DNA of 64,000 nucleotides from Cyclobacteriaceae bacterium (GTDB taxonomy: Bacteria > Bacteroidota > Bacteroidia > Cytophagales > Cyclobacteriaceae). Under the pieces are notes generated by a model, which saw only the letters and a program-made list of their open reading frames with translations, was not told where the DNA came from and ran no database searches. How positions within the stretch are numbered: position 1 is the first letter of the stretch; each line of letters opens with the position of its first letter. The translations under genes were made by a program, and so were the position numbers. This document shows, one piece after another, positions 1-8,566 of this stretch. The stretch spans positions 1 to 64,000 of the forward strand of contig PXCO01000254.1 of NCBI GenBank assembly GCA_003565295.1. Reading direction: 5' to 3'.

Positions 1-2
1 AT

Positions 3-110
3 CTGTTTATAATTGTCTTTTTATGGTCAGATGGAATCTCGCAACGATAATCATCCCCCCGTGTGTCGCTCTCGTCATGCCCTGACTGCCGTCAGGACAG
101 GCTCGATTTC
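3..110 (+). repeat. Dispersed intergenic repeat, copy A
   Basis: This stretch matches the reverse complement of 8326-8462. A perfect 36-base core lies at 75-110 here and at 8326-8361 there, and weaker matches extend left through TCTCGCAA, GATAATCAT and TTTATAATTGT. The core contains the imperfect hairpin CCTGAC-TGCC-GTCAGG. Just after the core, TTTCATGTGTTTATA repeats the sequence found at the outer end of copy B, so units may be chained. No ORF is present. The left edge may run out of the window. Confidence 0.8.
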
Positions 111-239
111 ATGTGTTTATAGGGCAGGGCTGCGAGAAACCAAATGTCATTTCCTTTCGGGATTTGCTGATTTTTAAAATTCCATGGGTCGTTTTCGTCT
201 TGCTCGATTTCATTTTGGAAGAAAAAGGTAAATATCCCA

Positions 240-1202
240 TCACACACAATTTAATATCACATTTCCAATTTTCTTACCGCTAAGCACATATTGATAGGCT
301 AGGGCAGCCTCATCTAAAAGAAATTCGCTATCGATCAAGGGTTTGAATGTACCTGTCTTCAACATTTCCTGTATGACCTTCATACTCCCCCTTATATTAT
401 TTGGAAGGGGGAAAATAACCCTTTTCCCTCCCTTGAGTTTGGTTAATAATGGCAAATAAATGTTTTCAATCCCGTCACCCAATTCCGAGGAAAGGTATTG
501 CCCCTTGGGCTTGAGCAACTTACTGCATTTCCGAAAAGTACTCTTTCCCACGGCATCAAAAATCACATCGAATTTTCTATCCATATTCAGAAAGCTTTCT
601 TTTTCGAAGTCCCAAACCCGGTCTGCAGCTAAAGTATAAACTTTTTCCAAATGCTCACTGGGAGCAGTTGCAGTCACCTTTATCCCATTGGCCTTCAATA
701 ACTGGATCAATGCCGATCCAATGCCTCCGGTTCCCCCATTGACCAATACATCCGCCTTACCTGGGAGCCGTGCATGGCGCATAAAATTTACCGCATAATG
801 GGCTGCCTCGGCACTTGCAGCAGCCTGGGCAAAAGTAATCCCCTCAGGAATAAGAGATATATTCTTACCCTCCCCATACACCAGGTACTCTGCCTGTGAG
901 GGCAATCCGTTATCATCAAATCCCCATACCCTATCTCCCAAATTAAATTTAGTTACATTGGCCCCAATTTCTTCCACCACGCCCGCAAAGTCAGTCCCTA
1001 ATACGGGAAACCTTGGGCGGGGCCAGCCCACAAAAAAGCGGAACACATAAGGCTTTCCTTGCAATACCCCGCAGTCGGTCCTATTGACAGTGGTGGCATG
1101 TACTTTTATCAACACCTCATGAGGCTGGGGAATAGGCCTGGGCCAGGAGGTTACCTTGATGGCACTGGGATCACCGTAGTTTAACCTTATTGCAGCTTTC
1201 AT
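240..1202 (-). CDS. Zinc-independent MDR-family oxidoreductase (quinone reductase-like)
   Basis: The protein is a medium-chain dehydrogenase/reductase of about 320 residues. The N-terminal GroES-like half carries PVLGTDFAGVVEEIG, and the Rossmann half carries VNGGTGGIGSALIQLL for NAD(P) binding. The cluster of zinc-binding cysteines seen in true alcohol dehydrogenases is missing, which fits quinone or enone reductases. The ORF opens 20 codons further upstream, but MKAAIRLNYG at 1202 is the usual start of this family, so I chose that. It is the last gene of a minus-strand run behind the GH92 enzyme and galE, with a gap of about 110 bases. The substrate cannot be predicted. Confidence 0.9.
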   Translation of the reverse strand: MKAAIRLNYGDPSAIKVTSWPRPIPQPHEVLIKVHATTVNRTDCGVLQGKPYVFRFFVGWPRPRFPVLGTDFAGVVEEIGANVTKFNLGDRVWGFDDNGLPSQAEYLVYGEGKNISLIPEGITFAQAAASAEAAHYAVNFMRHARLPGKADVLVNGGTGGIGSALIQLLKANGIKVTATAPSEHLEKVYTLAADRVWDFEKESFLNMDRKFDVIFDAVGKSTFRKCSKLLKPKGQYLSSELGDGIENIYLPLLTKLKGGKRVIFPLPNNIRGSMKVIQEMLKTGTFKPLIDSEFLLDEAALAYQYVLSGKKIGNVILNCV

Positions 1203-1311
1203 AGTACATTGGCATAAAAAGGACATGAAAAATAAATCACCAACCCCCCAACAAAAAACCATCTTCTATACCGATTGGCCTAGTAAATATAGAAACAAAT
1301 CATGAAAAACC

Positions 1312-3600
1312 TTATGGTGAATCCGCCAGTTCCAACAATAATTCCCCTCCCTTTATCAATTCATTATGCCCCACTGCAAATCCATCCAGGGCGCTCCCTT
1401 GCCAATAAGCTTCTTTTAAAAAGTAATGATCTTCACCGTTACCTTTAGCTTCGATTACAACCGCTGAACCGGGATAGTAATCCGGGTTAAGTTGTAGGGT
1501 TACTTTATCAAAAATAGGGCTACCAATCTCGTACTGAGGATTCTCTTCCGTACCTGCGTTCATTTGAAACAAACCTATCTTCATCAATACGGCCAAGGAC
1601 CCCATAAAGCCCTGATCTTCATCCCCGTTATAACCTAATTCGGGGGTAAGTGCGCTAAAAGCGGATTTCAGCACTTTTCTGGACCAGTATTGGGTTAAAT
1701 CAGGCCTATCTAATTGGTTGAATATATAGGCGGCCTGCATGGAAGGCTGGTTTCCATAGTTGATGGGAATTCTCCTGTACTCAGGATGCGTTTCTACGGC
1801 ATGGGAAGTGCCCGAGGTAAAGCCCAACTCCTCCGCAACCTCAAATTGGCCATTTAGCTTTTCCGCTGCTTTATCCTTGCCACCCATTAATTCCGCTAAG
1901 CCCTCCAAATCATGCGGCACAAACCAGGTAAATTGCGCAGCATTGGCCTCCACGAAACCTTTGGCATAATCATAGGGGTCAAAGGGCTCAAACCATTGCC
2001 CATTTTCGTCCTTTGGCCTCATCCATCCCGATTCCTTATCATAAACATTTTTGTAGTTCATGGATCTTCTCAAAAAACGGTCTGCATCTTCCTCTTTACC
2101 CAAAGCCTTTGCCAATTGGGCCAAGGTCCAATCCTGGTAGCTGTATTCCAATGTCTGCCCTGCCCCCTGCTCATGGCTGCCAAATCTTCCCTTTGGGTTG
2201 GGGTAGGGCACATAACCCAAGTCCATGTAGTAATCCACACCTCCTCCTGAGCTTGTATGATGTTCATAGCCCGACTTGCTCATCATCCCTCCCGGCAGAT
2301 GGTTTTTCACCAAAGCTGAATAGGCCAAGTCAATATCAAATCCCCTGATGCCTTTCTGGTAGGCGCTCACAAAGAAGGGAGTGGAGGATGCACCTGTCAT
2401 CACATAAGTGTAATTACCTCCTGACGGTCCCCTGGGGATTAAGCCCCCATCTTGGTAATACTGTAAAAAGCTATGGCAAAACTCTTCTACAATCTCAGGA
2501 TAAACCAGTCCCCAAAGTACGGTTATGGTCCATTGTGCACCCCAAAAAGAATCTGAGTTAAAATGTCTGAATTTAGGCTTCCCCACCTCATTTAATGGTA
2601 TTTGACCAATACGGAACTCCTCACCGGTATTATCTGGGTAGGCGCCATTGGCATCTGAAATCGTTCGCCTTCCCTGAAGTGATTTCCAAAGGTCGGTATA
2701 AAAGCGCCGACGCTGTTCCTTTGTGTTCCCTTCTACCTTAATTCTGCCTAGAAGCTCATTCCATATATCCTGGGTTTCCTCTACCACTTCATCAAACCCC
2801 CTTGCTTTTAGCTCTTCCTCCATGTTATTTGCGGCATTGTCAAAACTGGTATAAGAAATTGCCACTTTCATAAGCAAGGGTTGATCTATCCCCTTGCCGA
2901 AACAAACGATTATATTTTCAGAATTTTCAGCACCCACAAGCCCTTCTATGTCTCTGTCAAATTCCACCTTGAAATAAACGGTTATGGGTTTGGGTCTTCT
3001 GATGGTTGGGGTGTTGGTAACTTGCCCCTTCAAGGTACGGTTATCCAGCTTCTCCAATTTTCCTTCTACCATTTCGCTAGGTCCTAGCACACCAGCGAGT
3101 TGAAACAGCACCCCTGCCTCTTTATCCTCCGGAAAGGTGTATCGGTGATATCCTCCCCTATGGGTAGCCGTTAGCTCCGCATCTATGCCGTAGCGGTCCA
3201 GGTAAACCTTGTGGTACCCCACCTCTACCACTTCATGATCGTGGGAAAAAGAAGAAAAATAGTCATTAAGCAAAGATTCGGGGACGTTTTGGTAACTGAT
3301 CGGCATTACGGAAACCCCGGACATCTGCCATGCATGGATATGGCTAAATCCTTTCACCGTATCTGTGTCATAGCGATATCCACTGCCCCAGGCCCCATCA
3401 ATTTGGGTATCCGGGCTTAAATTCACCATGCCAAAAGGCCTGGTGGCAGAACTAAAATAAAACCAACGGGAGTTCACAGCATCCAACAAGGGATAAACCA
3501 AGTCCACAGGCTTCTCTTGCCCATGAGTTTCCTCCCGGCCCTGGTCTTTTGATGTACATGCTAAGGCTAAAAGGAAAAGTAATAAATAGCTCCTGGACAT
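1312..3600 (-). CDS. GH92 family alpha-mannosidase, lipoprotein
   Basis: This 762-residue protein begins with a lipoprotein signal ending in LALAC, so it should be anchored to a membrane, probably the outer one. Typical GH92 blocks follow: SSATRPFGMVNLSPDT and GSGYRY near the N-terminus, then EQGAGQTLEYSYQDW near residue 480, and GDEDQGFMGSLAVLMKIGLF near the C-terminus. GH92 enzymes are calcium-dependent exo-alpha-mannosidases, mostly acting on 1,2- or 1,3-linked mannose of N-glycans or mannans. The length is normal for the family. It starts 21 bases after galE on the same strand, so the two are probably co-transcribed. No SusC/SusD pair is nearby, so this is not a classical polysaccharide utilisation locus. 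The exact linkage is unknown. Confidence 0.93.
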   Translation of the reverse strand: MSRSYLLLFLLALACTSKDQGREETHGQEKPVDLVYPLLDAVNSRWFYFSSATRPFGMVNLSPDTQIDGAWGSGYRYDTDTVKGFSHIHAWQMSGVSVMPISYQNVPESLLNDYFSSFSHDHEVVEVGYHKVYLDRYGIDAELTATHRGGYHRYTFPEDKEAGVLFQLAGVLGPSEMVEGKLEKLDNRTLKGQVTNTPTIRRPKPITVYFKVEFDRDIEGLVGAENSENIIVCFGKGIDQPLLMKVAISYTSFDNAANNMEEELKARGFDEVVEETQDIWNELLGRIKVEGNTKEQRRRFYTDLWKSLQGRRTISDANGAYPDNTGEEFRIGQIPLNEVGKPKFRHFNSDSFWGAQWTITVLWGLVYPEIVEEFCHSFLQYYQDGGLIPRGPSGGNYTYVMTGASSTPFFVSAYQKGIRGFDIDLAYSALVKNHLPGGMMSKSGYEHHTSSGGGVDYYMDLGYVPYPNPKGRFGSHEQGAGQTLEYSYQDWTLAQLAKALGKEEDADRFLRRSMNYKNVYDKESGWMRPKDENGQWFEPFDPYDYAKGFVEANAAQFTWFVPHDLEGLAELMGGKDKAAEKLNGQFEVAEELGFTSGTSHAVETHPEYRRIPINYGNQPSMQAAYIFNQLDRPDLTQYWSRKVLKSAFSALTPELGYNGDEDQGFMGSLAVLMKIGLFQMNAGTEENPQYEIGSPIFDKVTLQLNPDYYPGSAVVIEAKGNGEDHYFLKEAYWQGSALDGFAVGHNELIKGGELLLELADSP

Positions 3601-3621
3601 AATTTGTTCAGTTAAAAGGAT

Positions 3622-4638
3622 TCATTTATCGGCCAATGCTAACTGCCATCTCCAACTGTCCCTCAAGGCATCCTCCAGATTGAATTTAGGCTGCCAATTC
3701 AGCTTTGCGGTAATTTTCGAGGTATCAGCCCATACTTTTTCCACATCACCGGGCCGCCTGGGGCCTATCTGGAAATTCAGTGTCTTGGCACTTACCTTTT
3801 CAAAAGCCTTGATCACCTCCATTACGGTATTACCTTGGCCTGTCCCCACATTGAACAAGTCCATAAAGTTATCGGGTTTGTCCTTAAGATAATCTATGGA
3901 TTTGACGTGGGCATCTGCCAAGTCCATCACGTGGATATAATCTCTGATGCAAGTGCCATCGGGTGTGTCATAATCGTCACCATACACGGTGAGCCTTTCC
4001 CTAATCCCCGCCCCGGTTTGGGTTACAAAAGGAACCAGGTTGGCCGGTACACCTAAGGGTAGCTCTCCTATCTTGGCGCTATTATGTGCTCCTATGGGGT
4101 TAAAGTAACGTAAGGATATCATCCTGAGGCCAAGCGCACTACGGGTTACATCGTTAAGGATGTCCTCGCAAATTTTCTTGGTGTTTCCATAAGGGCTTTC
4201 TGCGGGCTTTCTTGGTGAGTCCTCTTTGACGGGCAGCTTTTCGGGCTGGCCATAGACGGTACATGAAGAAGAAAACACCAGGTTCTTCACTCCAAACTCC
4301 TTCATGGTTTCCAGCAACACAAGTAATGACCCCACATTGTTTTTGTAATATTTTATGGGATGAGCCACGCTTTCCCCTACAGCCTTGTAGGCAGCAAAGT
4401 GAATAACCCCTGCTAGCTGATGTTCCATAAATACCTTGCTCATGATGCCTGAGTCATTGCAGTCACCAGTATAACAGTGCACCTCCCTACCCAGTATTTC
4501 ATGGAGTCCCTTTAAGACACTCGTATTTGAATTCGAAAAATCATCAATAATGATGGGCTGATAACCTGCATTTACCAAGGCTATGGCCGTATGAGAACCT
4601 ATATATCCGGCACCGCCTGTAATTAAAATTTTCTCCAT
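3622..4638 (-). CDS. galE: UDP-glucose 4-epimerase
   Basis: GalE interconverts UDP-glucose and UDP-galactose with tightly bound NAD. The glycine-rich GGAGYIGSH motif is at the N-terminus, the SSSCTVYG segment follows, and the catalytic YxxxK pair sits in YGNTKK near residues 149-153, as in E. coli GalE. The ORF could begin five codons earlier, but MEKILITGG at 4638 fits the family. It leads the minus-strand run galE-GH92-oxidoreductase and is divergent from the acyl-CoA dehydrogenase gene. Its full length of about 338 residues indicates an intact enzyme. Confidence 0.96.
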   Translation of the reverse strand: MEKILITGGAGYIGSHTAIALVNAGYQPIIIDDFSNSNTSVLKGLHEILGREVHCYTGDCNDSGIMSKVFMEHQLAGVIHFAAYKAVGESVAHPIKYYKNNVGSLLVLLETMKEFGVKNLVFSSSCTVYGQPEKLPVKEDSPRKPAESPYGNTKKICEDILNDVTRSALGLRMISLRYFNPIGAHNSAKIGELPLGVPANLVPFVTQTGAGIRERLTVYGDDYDTPDGTCIRDYIHVMDLADAHVKSIDYLKDKPDNFMDLFNVGTGQGNTVMEVIKAFEKVSAKTLNFQIGPRRPGDVEKVWADTSKITAKLNWQPKFNLEDALRDSWRWQLALADK

Positions 4639-4767
4639 GAACCAAATATACATCTTCCTGCTATTTTTGGGAAAAATTAAGACTTTTAAAAAGGGTTGAA
4701 ACTTTCTGTGGCCAAAAAAGTATAACTTAATACAAAAAAGCCTATTACATACTTAACTAATTTTATT

Positions 4768-5910
4768 ATGAATCAGCTAATGCTCAATGAGAATCAGTCC
4801 ATGATTGCAGACATGATTCGGGATTTTGGAGCAAAGTCCATCACCCCATTTAGAAAGGAATGGGACGACAACCAAGAGTTCCCTGTCAAATTGATGAAAG
4901 AATTAGGCCAGTTGGGCCTGATGGGGGTATTGGTGCCCTCAAGCTACCATGGTTCCGGTTTCGGGTATTTCGAATACATCACTGCCATCGTGGAACTTGC
5001 CAAACTTGATCCTGGAATCGCCCTCTCCATGGCAGCCCATAATTCCTTATGCACCGGACATATTCAATTGTTCGGAACTGAGGAGCAAAAGGAAAAATAC
5101 CTTCCTAAATTGGCCACCTGTGAATGGCTGGGTGCCTGGGGACTCACTGAACCAAACACGGGTTCAGATGCCGCCAATATGAAAACAGTGGCCAGGAAAG
5201 ACGGGGATTACTTCATCCTTAATGGCACCAAAAACTTCATCACACATGGGGTATCAGGGGATGTGGCGGTGGTGATCGCCAGGACAGGGGAAGTAAGGGA
5301 TTCCCATGGCATGACGGCTTTTATAGTGGATAAAGGCACAAAAGGTTTTCGCGGAGGCAGGAAAGAAGACAAGTTGGGCATGAGGACTTCGGAAACCGCA
5401 GAAATCATCTTCGAAGACTGTAGGCTGCACAAATCCCAGGTGCTGGGGGAAGTGGGTGAGGGTTTTATCCAGTCCATGAAGGTGCTGGAAGGAGGGAGAA
5501 TCTCTATAGCTGCTCTCTCACTGGGCATTGCCGAAGGGGCCCTGGAAGCCTCCATCAAATATGCCAAGGAAAGGCATCAATTTGACAGGCCCATTTCGGA
5601 TTTTCAGGGAATCTCTTTCAAGTTGGCTGAAATGGCCACAGAGTTGGATGCCGCAAAGTTGCTTACCTTCAGGGCCGCTGCCATGAAAAACGAAGGAAAA
5701 TCGGTAAAACTTGAAAGTGCCATGGCTAAATATTACGCCTCAGAAGTAGCTGTAAAACTTTCAAACGAAGCTGTTCAGATTTTTGGGGGATATGGCTTCA
5801 CCAAAGATTACCCTGTAGAAAAATATTATCGCGACGTGAAGTTATGTACCATAGGCGAGGGCACCACAGAAATTCAGAAACTGGTTATTGCCAAATGCAT
5901 CCTGCAATGA
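4768..5910 (+). CDS. Acyl-CoA dehydrogenase
   Basis: This is a 380-residue flavoenzyme of the short/medium-chain acyl-CoA dehydrogenase family, which forms the alpha-beta double bond of acyl-CoA thioesters in fatty acid or branched-chain amino acid degradation. Visible hallmarks are WLGAWGLTEPNTGSDAANM, the FAD-contacting QIFGGYGFTKDYPVEKYYRD, and the catalytic-base motif IGEGTTEIQ with Glu near residue 364. It stands alone, divergent from galE, so chain-length preference cannot be told from context. Confidence 0.95.
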   Translation: MNQLMLNENQSMIADMIRDFGAKSITPFRKEWDDNQEFPVKLMKELGQLGLMGVLVPSSYHGSGFGYFEYITAIVELAKLDPGIALSMAAHNSLCTGHIQLFGTEEQKEKYLPKLATCEWLGAWGLTEPNTGSDAANMKTVARKDGDYFILNGTKNFITHGVSGDVAVVIARTGEVRDSHGMTAFIVDKGTKGFRGGRKEDKLGMRTSETAEIIFEDCRLHKSQVLGEVGEGFIQSMKVLEGGRISIAALSLGIAEGALEASIKYAKERHQFDRPISDFQGISFKLAEMATELDAAKLLTFRAAAMKNEGKSVKLESAMAKYYASEVAVKLSNEAVQIFGGYGFTKDYPVEKYYRDVKLCTIGEGTTEIQKLVIAKCILQ

Positions 5911-5936
5911 CAAAGGCGGGGCCTCTGGCCTTATAA

Positions 5937-6752
5937 TTGAGGTGGTTTGAGTACCACCATCGGTTTATTACAACGTTGAAGTTTCTTATCAGGTTATTAC
6001 AGCAAAAGGCAAGAATTCTTTTGTTGGTTTATTTTTCCTTTTGCGCCTTTACATCAGCAGCACAAGTTTCGACTTTTGAGGAAGGGTGGCTCTATTGGAC
6101 GCGTTACTTCCTGGAGGTAGAAACCGGGGAAAAAACAATGTTTGGCCTGGAATTGGACAACAGACGGTTTGCTGAGGCCGACCGTCAGTATCAAAGTATA
6201 GGAAGAGCGAGTCTGATGAGACAATCCCATGACTGGGTGAGTTTCGGAGGAGGACTCTCCTATTCCATGCTGTATAGCCTTTTTACCAGTGTAATTCAGC
6301 CAGAGATACGACCCCATCAGGAAGTGAATTTCTCCTATGGTGAAGACAGGTTTAACTTCAACCACCGCCTCCGTATAGAGCAACGGTTTGTAGGGGATAC
6401 GCTAAGGCAGATAAAAAATGGAGAGGTAGCAATTGAGGAAAACCTGGGTACATATGATTTCACCATTCGTAGCAGATATATGTTGTCTATGGACTTCGTC
6501 CTGGTGGATAAAAAAGAGGAAAAAGGCCACTTTAACTTTGAAACCAATGCTGAAATCATGGTGAATGATTCCATAGAAGAATGGCTGGATACGTTGCGTT
6601 ATTATTTTGGTTTGAAATATTTTCTGAGCAGGGACCTGCAAATACATCTTGGTTATCTTAAATCTATAGAGAAAGAATACCAATTTGACACTTTGTTTGA
6701 CTATGAAAACATAAGGTTTACCCTTAGGCACAGGATAAGAAAAGGTGATTAA
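5937..6752 (+). CDS. DUF2490-like secreted or outer-membrane protein
   Basis: The mature part (EEGWLYWTRYFLEVE onward) has alternating hydrophobic and aromatic residues, consistent with a small outer-membrane beta-barrel of the DUF2490 type. A hydrophobic signal segment, LLVYFSFCAFTSAAQ, precedes it. There is no in-frame ATG before residue 68 of the ORF. The gene must start at a TTG: 5937, 5976 or 6021 are possible, and none has a clear ribosome binding site. The listed start is the longest option. It follows the acyl-CoA dehydrogenase stop by 26 bases and may share its transcript. Function is unknown. Confidence 0.72.
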   Translation: MRWFEYHHRFITTLKFLIRLLQQKARILLLVYFSFCAFTSAAQVSTFEEGWLYWTRYFLEVETGEKTMFGLELDNRRFAEADRQYQSIGRASLMRQSHDWVSFGGGLSYSMLYSLFTSVIQPEIRPHQEVNFSYGEDRFNFNHRLRIEQRFVGDTLRQIKNGEVAIEENLGTYDFTIRSRYMLSMDFVLVDKKEEKGHFNFETNAEIMVNDSIEEWLDTLRYYFGLKYFLSRDLQIHLGYLKSIEKEYQFDTLFDYENIRFTLRHRIRKGD

Positions 6753-6817
6753 ATTGGAAGGGTTAAAAGGAACCGGCTGTTTTTCAACAAAATGTTTTCA
6801 TTCGGAAAAATAAATTA

Positions 6818-6825
6818 TACCTTTG
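6818..6825 (+). promoter_or_regulatory. Promoter -7 box for rpsU
   Basis: TACCTTTG is an exact match to the Bacteroidetes TAnnTTTG -7 consensus, with a T-rich stretch (GTTTTC) about 20 bases upstream as a weak -33. It lies 25 bases before the rpsU ATG, leaving a short leader that contains the purine-rich GAAAGGGGG. Confidence 0.7.
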
Positions 6826-6849
6826 CATGCTCGAAAGGGGGTGTACAAT

Positions 6850-7044
6850 ATGATAGTAGTAAACGTAAAAGAAAACGAAAGTATAGAGAAAGCATTAAAA
6901 CGCTTTAAAAAGAAGTTTGACAAAACAGGTGTAATCAGGGAACTGAGAAGCCGTCAGCACTTCGAAAAGCCTTCAATTACAAGGAGGTCTGAAGTGATCC
7001 GTGCAGCATACCGCCAGAAAATGCGGGACATGGAGAACAACTAA
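6850..7044 (+). CDS. rpsU: 30S ribosomal protein S21
   Basis: The 64-residue basic protein reads MIVVNVKENESIEKALKRFK and ends in AAYRQKMRDMENN, typical of bS21. The ORF track starts nine codons earlier, but those codons overlap the promoter and the GAAAGGGGG ribosome binding site, so the ATG at 6850 is the real start. This strong purine-rich site is notable because Bacteroidota seldom use Shine-Dalgarno sequences. The gene heads rpsU-xerC-hpf, with a terminator-like hairpin directly behind it. Confidence 0.97.
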   Translation: MIVVNVKENESIEKALKRFKKKFDKTGVIRELRSRQHFEKPSITRRSEVIRAAYRQKMRDMENN

Positions 7045-7077
7045 TCAAAGGCGTATTTTTCTTTCTGAAAAAGATTG

Positions 7078-7114
7078 AGCATATTGGTGAATCAAGTAAC
7101 CGATATGCTTTTTT
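7078..7114 (+). terminator. Terminator hairpin overlapping the xerC start
   Basis: AGCATATTGGT (7078-7088) pairs with ACCGATATGCT (7099-7109) over 11 positions with one G-T wobble. The loop is ten bases and six T residues follow the stem. It sits 33 bases after the rpsU stop and has the form of an intrinsic terminator. The ATG taken as the xerC start (7105) lies inside the 3' arm, and the T-run is its codons 2-4. Confidence 0.75.
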
Positions 7115-7989
7115 CATTTATCAATTATCTACAGCACGAAAAAAGGGTAAGCCCTCATACCATCTTGGCTTACCAAAAAGACCTGGAACAATTTCAGGAA
7201 TTTTTAATCTCCAACTTTGGGATTGATGACATCAGCATTGCGGGACATGCCGATATCCGCGCCTGGATGATCCACCTGATAGAACTCCCCCTCAGCACCG
7301 GAAGCATCAACCGAAAAATCGCCACTTTACGGTCCTACTACAAGTTCCTGCTCAGGAATGGGAGCATCCCAAAGGACCCCACCTATAAAATTCAAGCCCT
7401 CAAAAAAGGCAAAAGATTGCCCACCTTCGTCACCGAGCCCACAATGGAGGACATCCTTAATGAAATGCGTTTTGGTGATCATTTTGAGGACCAACGGGAC
7501 AAGATCATCCTGGAAATCTTATACCTCACCGGCATGAGGCTTTCTGAATTGATAGGGCTAAAATGGACCGAGGTGGACCTCTACGAATGTCAGATCAAGG
7601 TAAACGGAAAAGGCAATAAAAACAGAATTATCCCTCTTTCGATCGGGATGAAAAAGAATATTGTTTCTTACAAAAAAGTATTTGAGGAAACATTTTCAAT
7701 TGTCAACTCAAGTGATTATTTTATCGTTAGAAAAAGCAAGGAGCCAGCATATCCTATGATGATATACCGTGTAGTAAGGAAAAATCTAGATCTTTTTGTA
7801 AAAACTTCCAAGCGAAGTCCCCATGTGTTACGGCATACTTTCGCCACCCATTTGCTGAACAAGGGTGCTGATCTGAACGCGGTCAAGGACCTTCTGGGGC
7901 ATGCGAGCCTGGCGGCAACTCAGGTATATACCCATAATTCTATTGAAAAACTTAAGGCTGTGTTTGAACAGGCACACCCTAAAGCTTAA
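7105..7989 (+). CDS. xerC: Tyrosine recombinase XerC/XerD family
   Basis: This site-specific recombinase has about 294 residues. A SAM-like DNA-binding N-domain (FINYLQHEKRVSPHTILAYQ) precedes the catalytic domain. The catalytic set is visible: Arg in TGMRLSELIGL, Lys in VNGKGNKNR, HxxR in HVLRHTFATHLL, His in LLGHASL and the nucleophilic Tyr in TQVYTHNS. These enzymes resolve chromosome dimers at dif. Its place between rpsU and hpf matches the host Xer gene of Bacteroidetes rather than a mobile integrase. The upstream TTG at 7075 is the longest possible start, but MLFSFINYL fits family N-termini best. Confidence 0.93.
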   Translation: MLFSFINYLQHEKRVSPHTILAYQKDLEQFQEFLISNFGIDDISIAGHADIRAWMIHLIELPLSTGSINRKIATLRSYYKFLLRNGSIPKDPTYKIQALKKGKRLPTFVTEPTMEDILNEMRFGDHFEDQRDKIILEILYLTGMRLSELIGLKWTEVDLYECQIKVNGKGNKNRIIPLSIGMKKNIVSYKKVFEETFSIVNSSDYFIVRKSKEPAYPMMIYRVVRKNLDLFVKTSKRSPHVLRHTFATHLLNKGADLNAVKDLLGHASLAATQVYTHNSIEKLKAVFEQAHPKA

Positions 7990-8019
7990 ATAAAAGTTCA
8001 ACTTTTAATCGTAAACAAC

Positions 8020-8325
8020 ATGAAATTACAAATGCATTCCATTCATTTCGATGCTGATGGCAAACTCATCAATTTTATCCAGAAGAAAGCAGATAAGCTG
8101 GAGACCTATTATGACCAAATCATTGACGGAGAGGTTTTCATGCGGTTGGATAAAAACGACAAAAGCGAGAATAAAATCGTAGAAATCAAACTGAATGTAC
8201 CTGGAAGGCAATTTTTTGCCAAGAGCCAAACAGACTCCTTTGAGGCCGCAGCCGACGACTCCGTGGAGGCACTTAGAAGGCAAATCAAGAAATACAAGGA
8301 GAAAATGGTCCTTGCCAAACAATAG
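8020..8325 (+). CDS. hpf: Ribosome hibernation-promoting factor, short form
   Basis: The 101-residue protein is of the HPF/YfiA family (MKLQMHSIHFDADGKLINFIQKK at the start, FEAAADDSVEALRRQIKKYKEK at the end). It binds the 30S decoding centre and inactivates ribosomes in stationary phase. Only the N-terminal domain is present, so this is the short form. It starts 30 bases after xerC and is probably co-transcribed. In many Bacteroidetes tRNA genes and tuf follow this trio. Here a repeat element begins one base after the stop codon instead. Confidence 0.92.
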   Translation: MKLQMHSIHFDADGKLINFIQKKADKLETYYDQIIDGEVFMRLDKNDKSENKIVEIKLNVPGRQFFAKSQTDSFEAAADDSVEALRRQIKKYKEKMVLAKQ

Positions 8326-8462
8326 GAAATCGAGCCTGTCCTGACGGCAGTCAGGGCATGAGGAGCACGTCACACACTGGCATGATTATCATTTGCGAGA
8401 TTCCCCCGAAGCAAGTTCGGGGCAGGCTATGTGACAACTGAAAAACAATTATAAACACATGA
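8326..8462 (-). repeat. Dispersed intergenic repeat, copy B
   Basis: This is the inverted partner of copy A at 3-110. The 36-base core at 8326-8361 is identical and starts one base after the hpf stop. Relative to copy A it carries extra sequence with the hairpin CCCCGAA-GCAAG-TTCGGGG at 8404-8422. The outer end, TTTCATGTGTTTATAATTG when read on the minus strand, also matches copy A. No coding capacity is visible. Confidence 0.8.
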
Positions 8463-8490
8463 AACTGTATGGGGGTTGAGCTCGCCCCCG

Positions 8491-8519
8491 GGGCTGTTCG
8501 AAAGGACGGCCCTTTTTTT
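8491..8519 (+). terminator. Intrinsic terminator behind hpf and repeat B
   Basis: GGGCTGT (8491-8497) pairs with ACGGCCC (8506-8512), allowing one G-T pair, around an eight-base loop. Seven T residues follow. It lies between repeat copy B and the GT39-like gene and would end the rpsU-xerC-hpf transcript. Confidence 0.75.
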
Positions 8520-8566
8520 ATGCCCTTTTTACAAATAATACGCATATTTGCGCAAAACTTTTCACT

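Noticed and set aside
7105-7989. Possibility that the tyrosine recombinase marks a mobile element
   Set aside because: Position between rpsU and hpf, and absence of att-like repeats or cargo, fit the host Xer gene.
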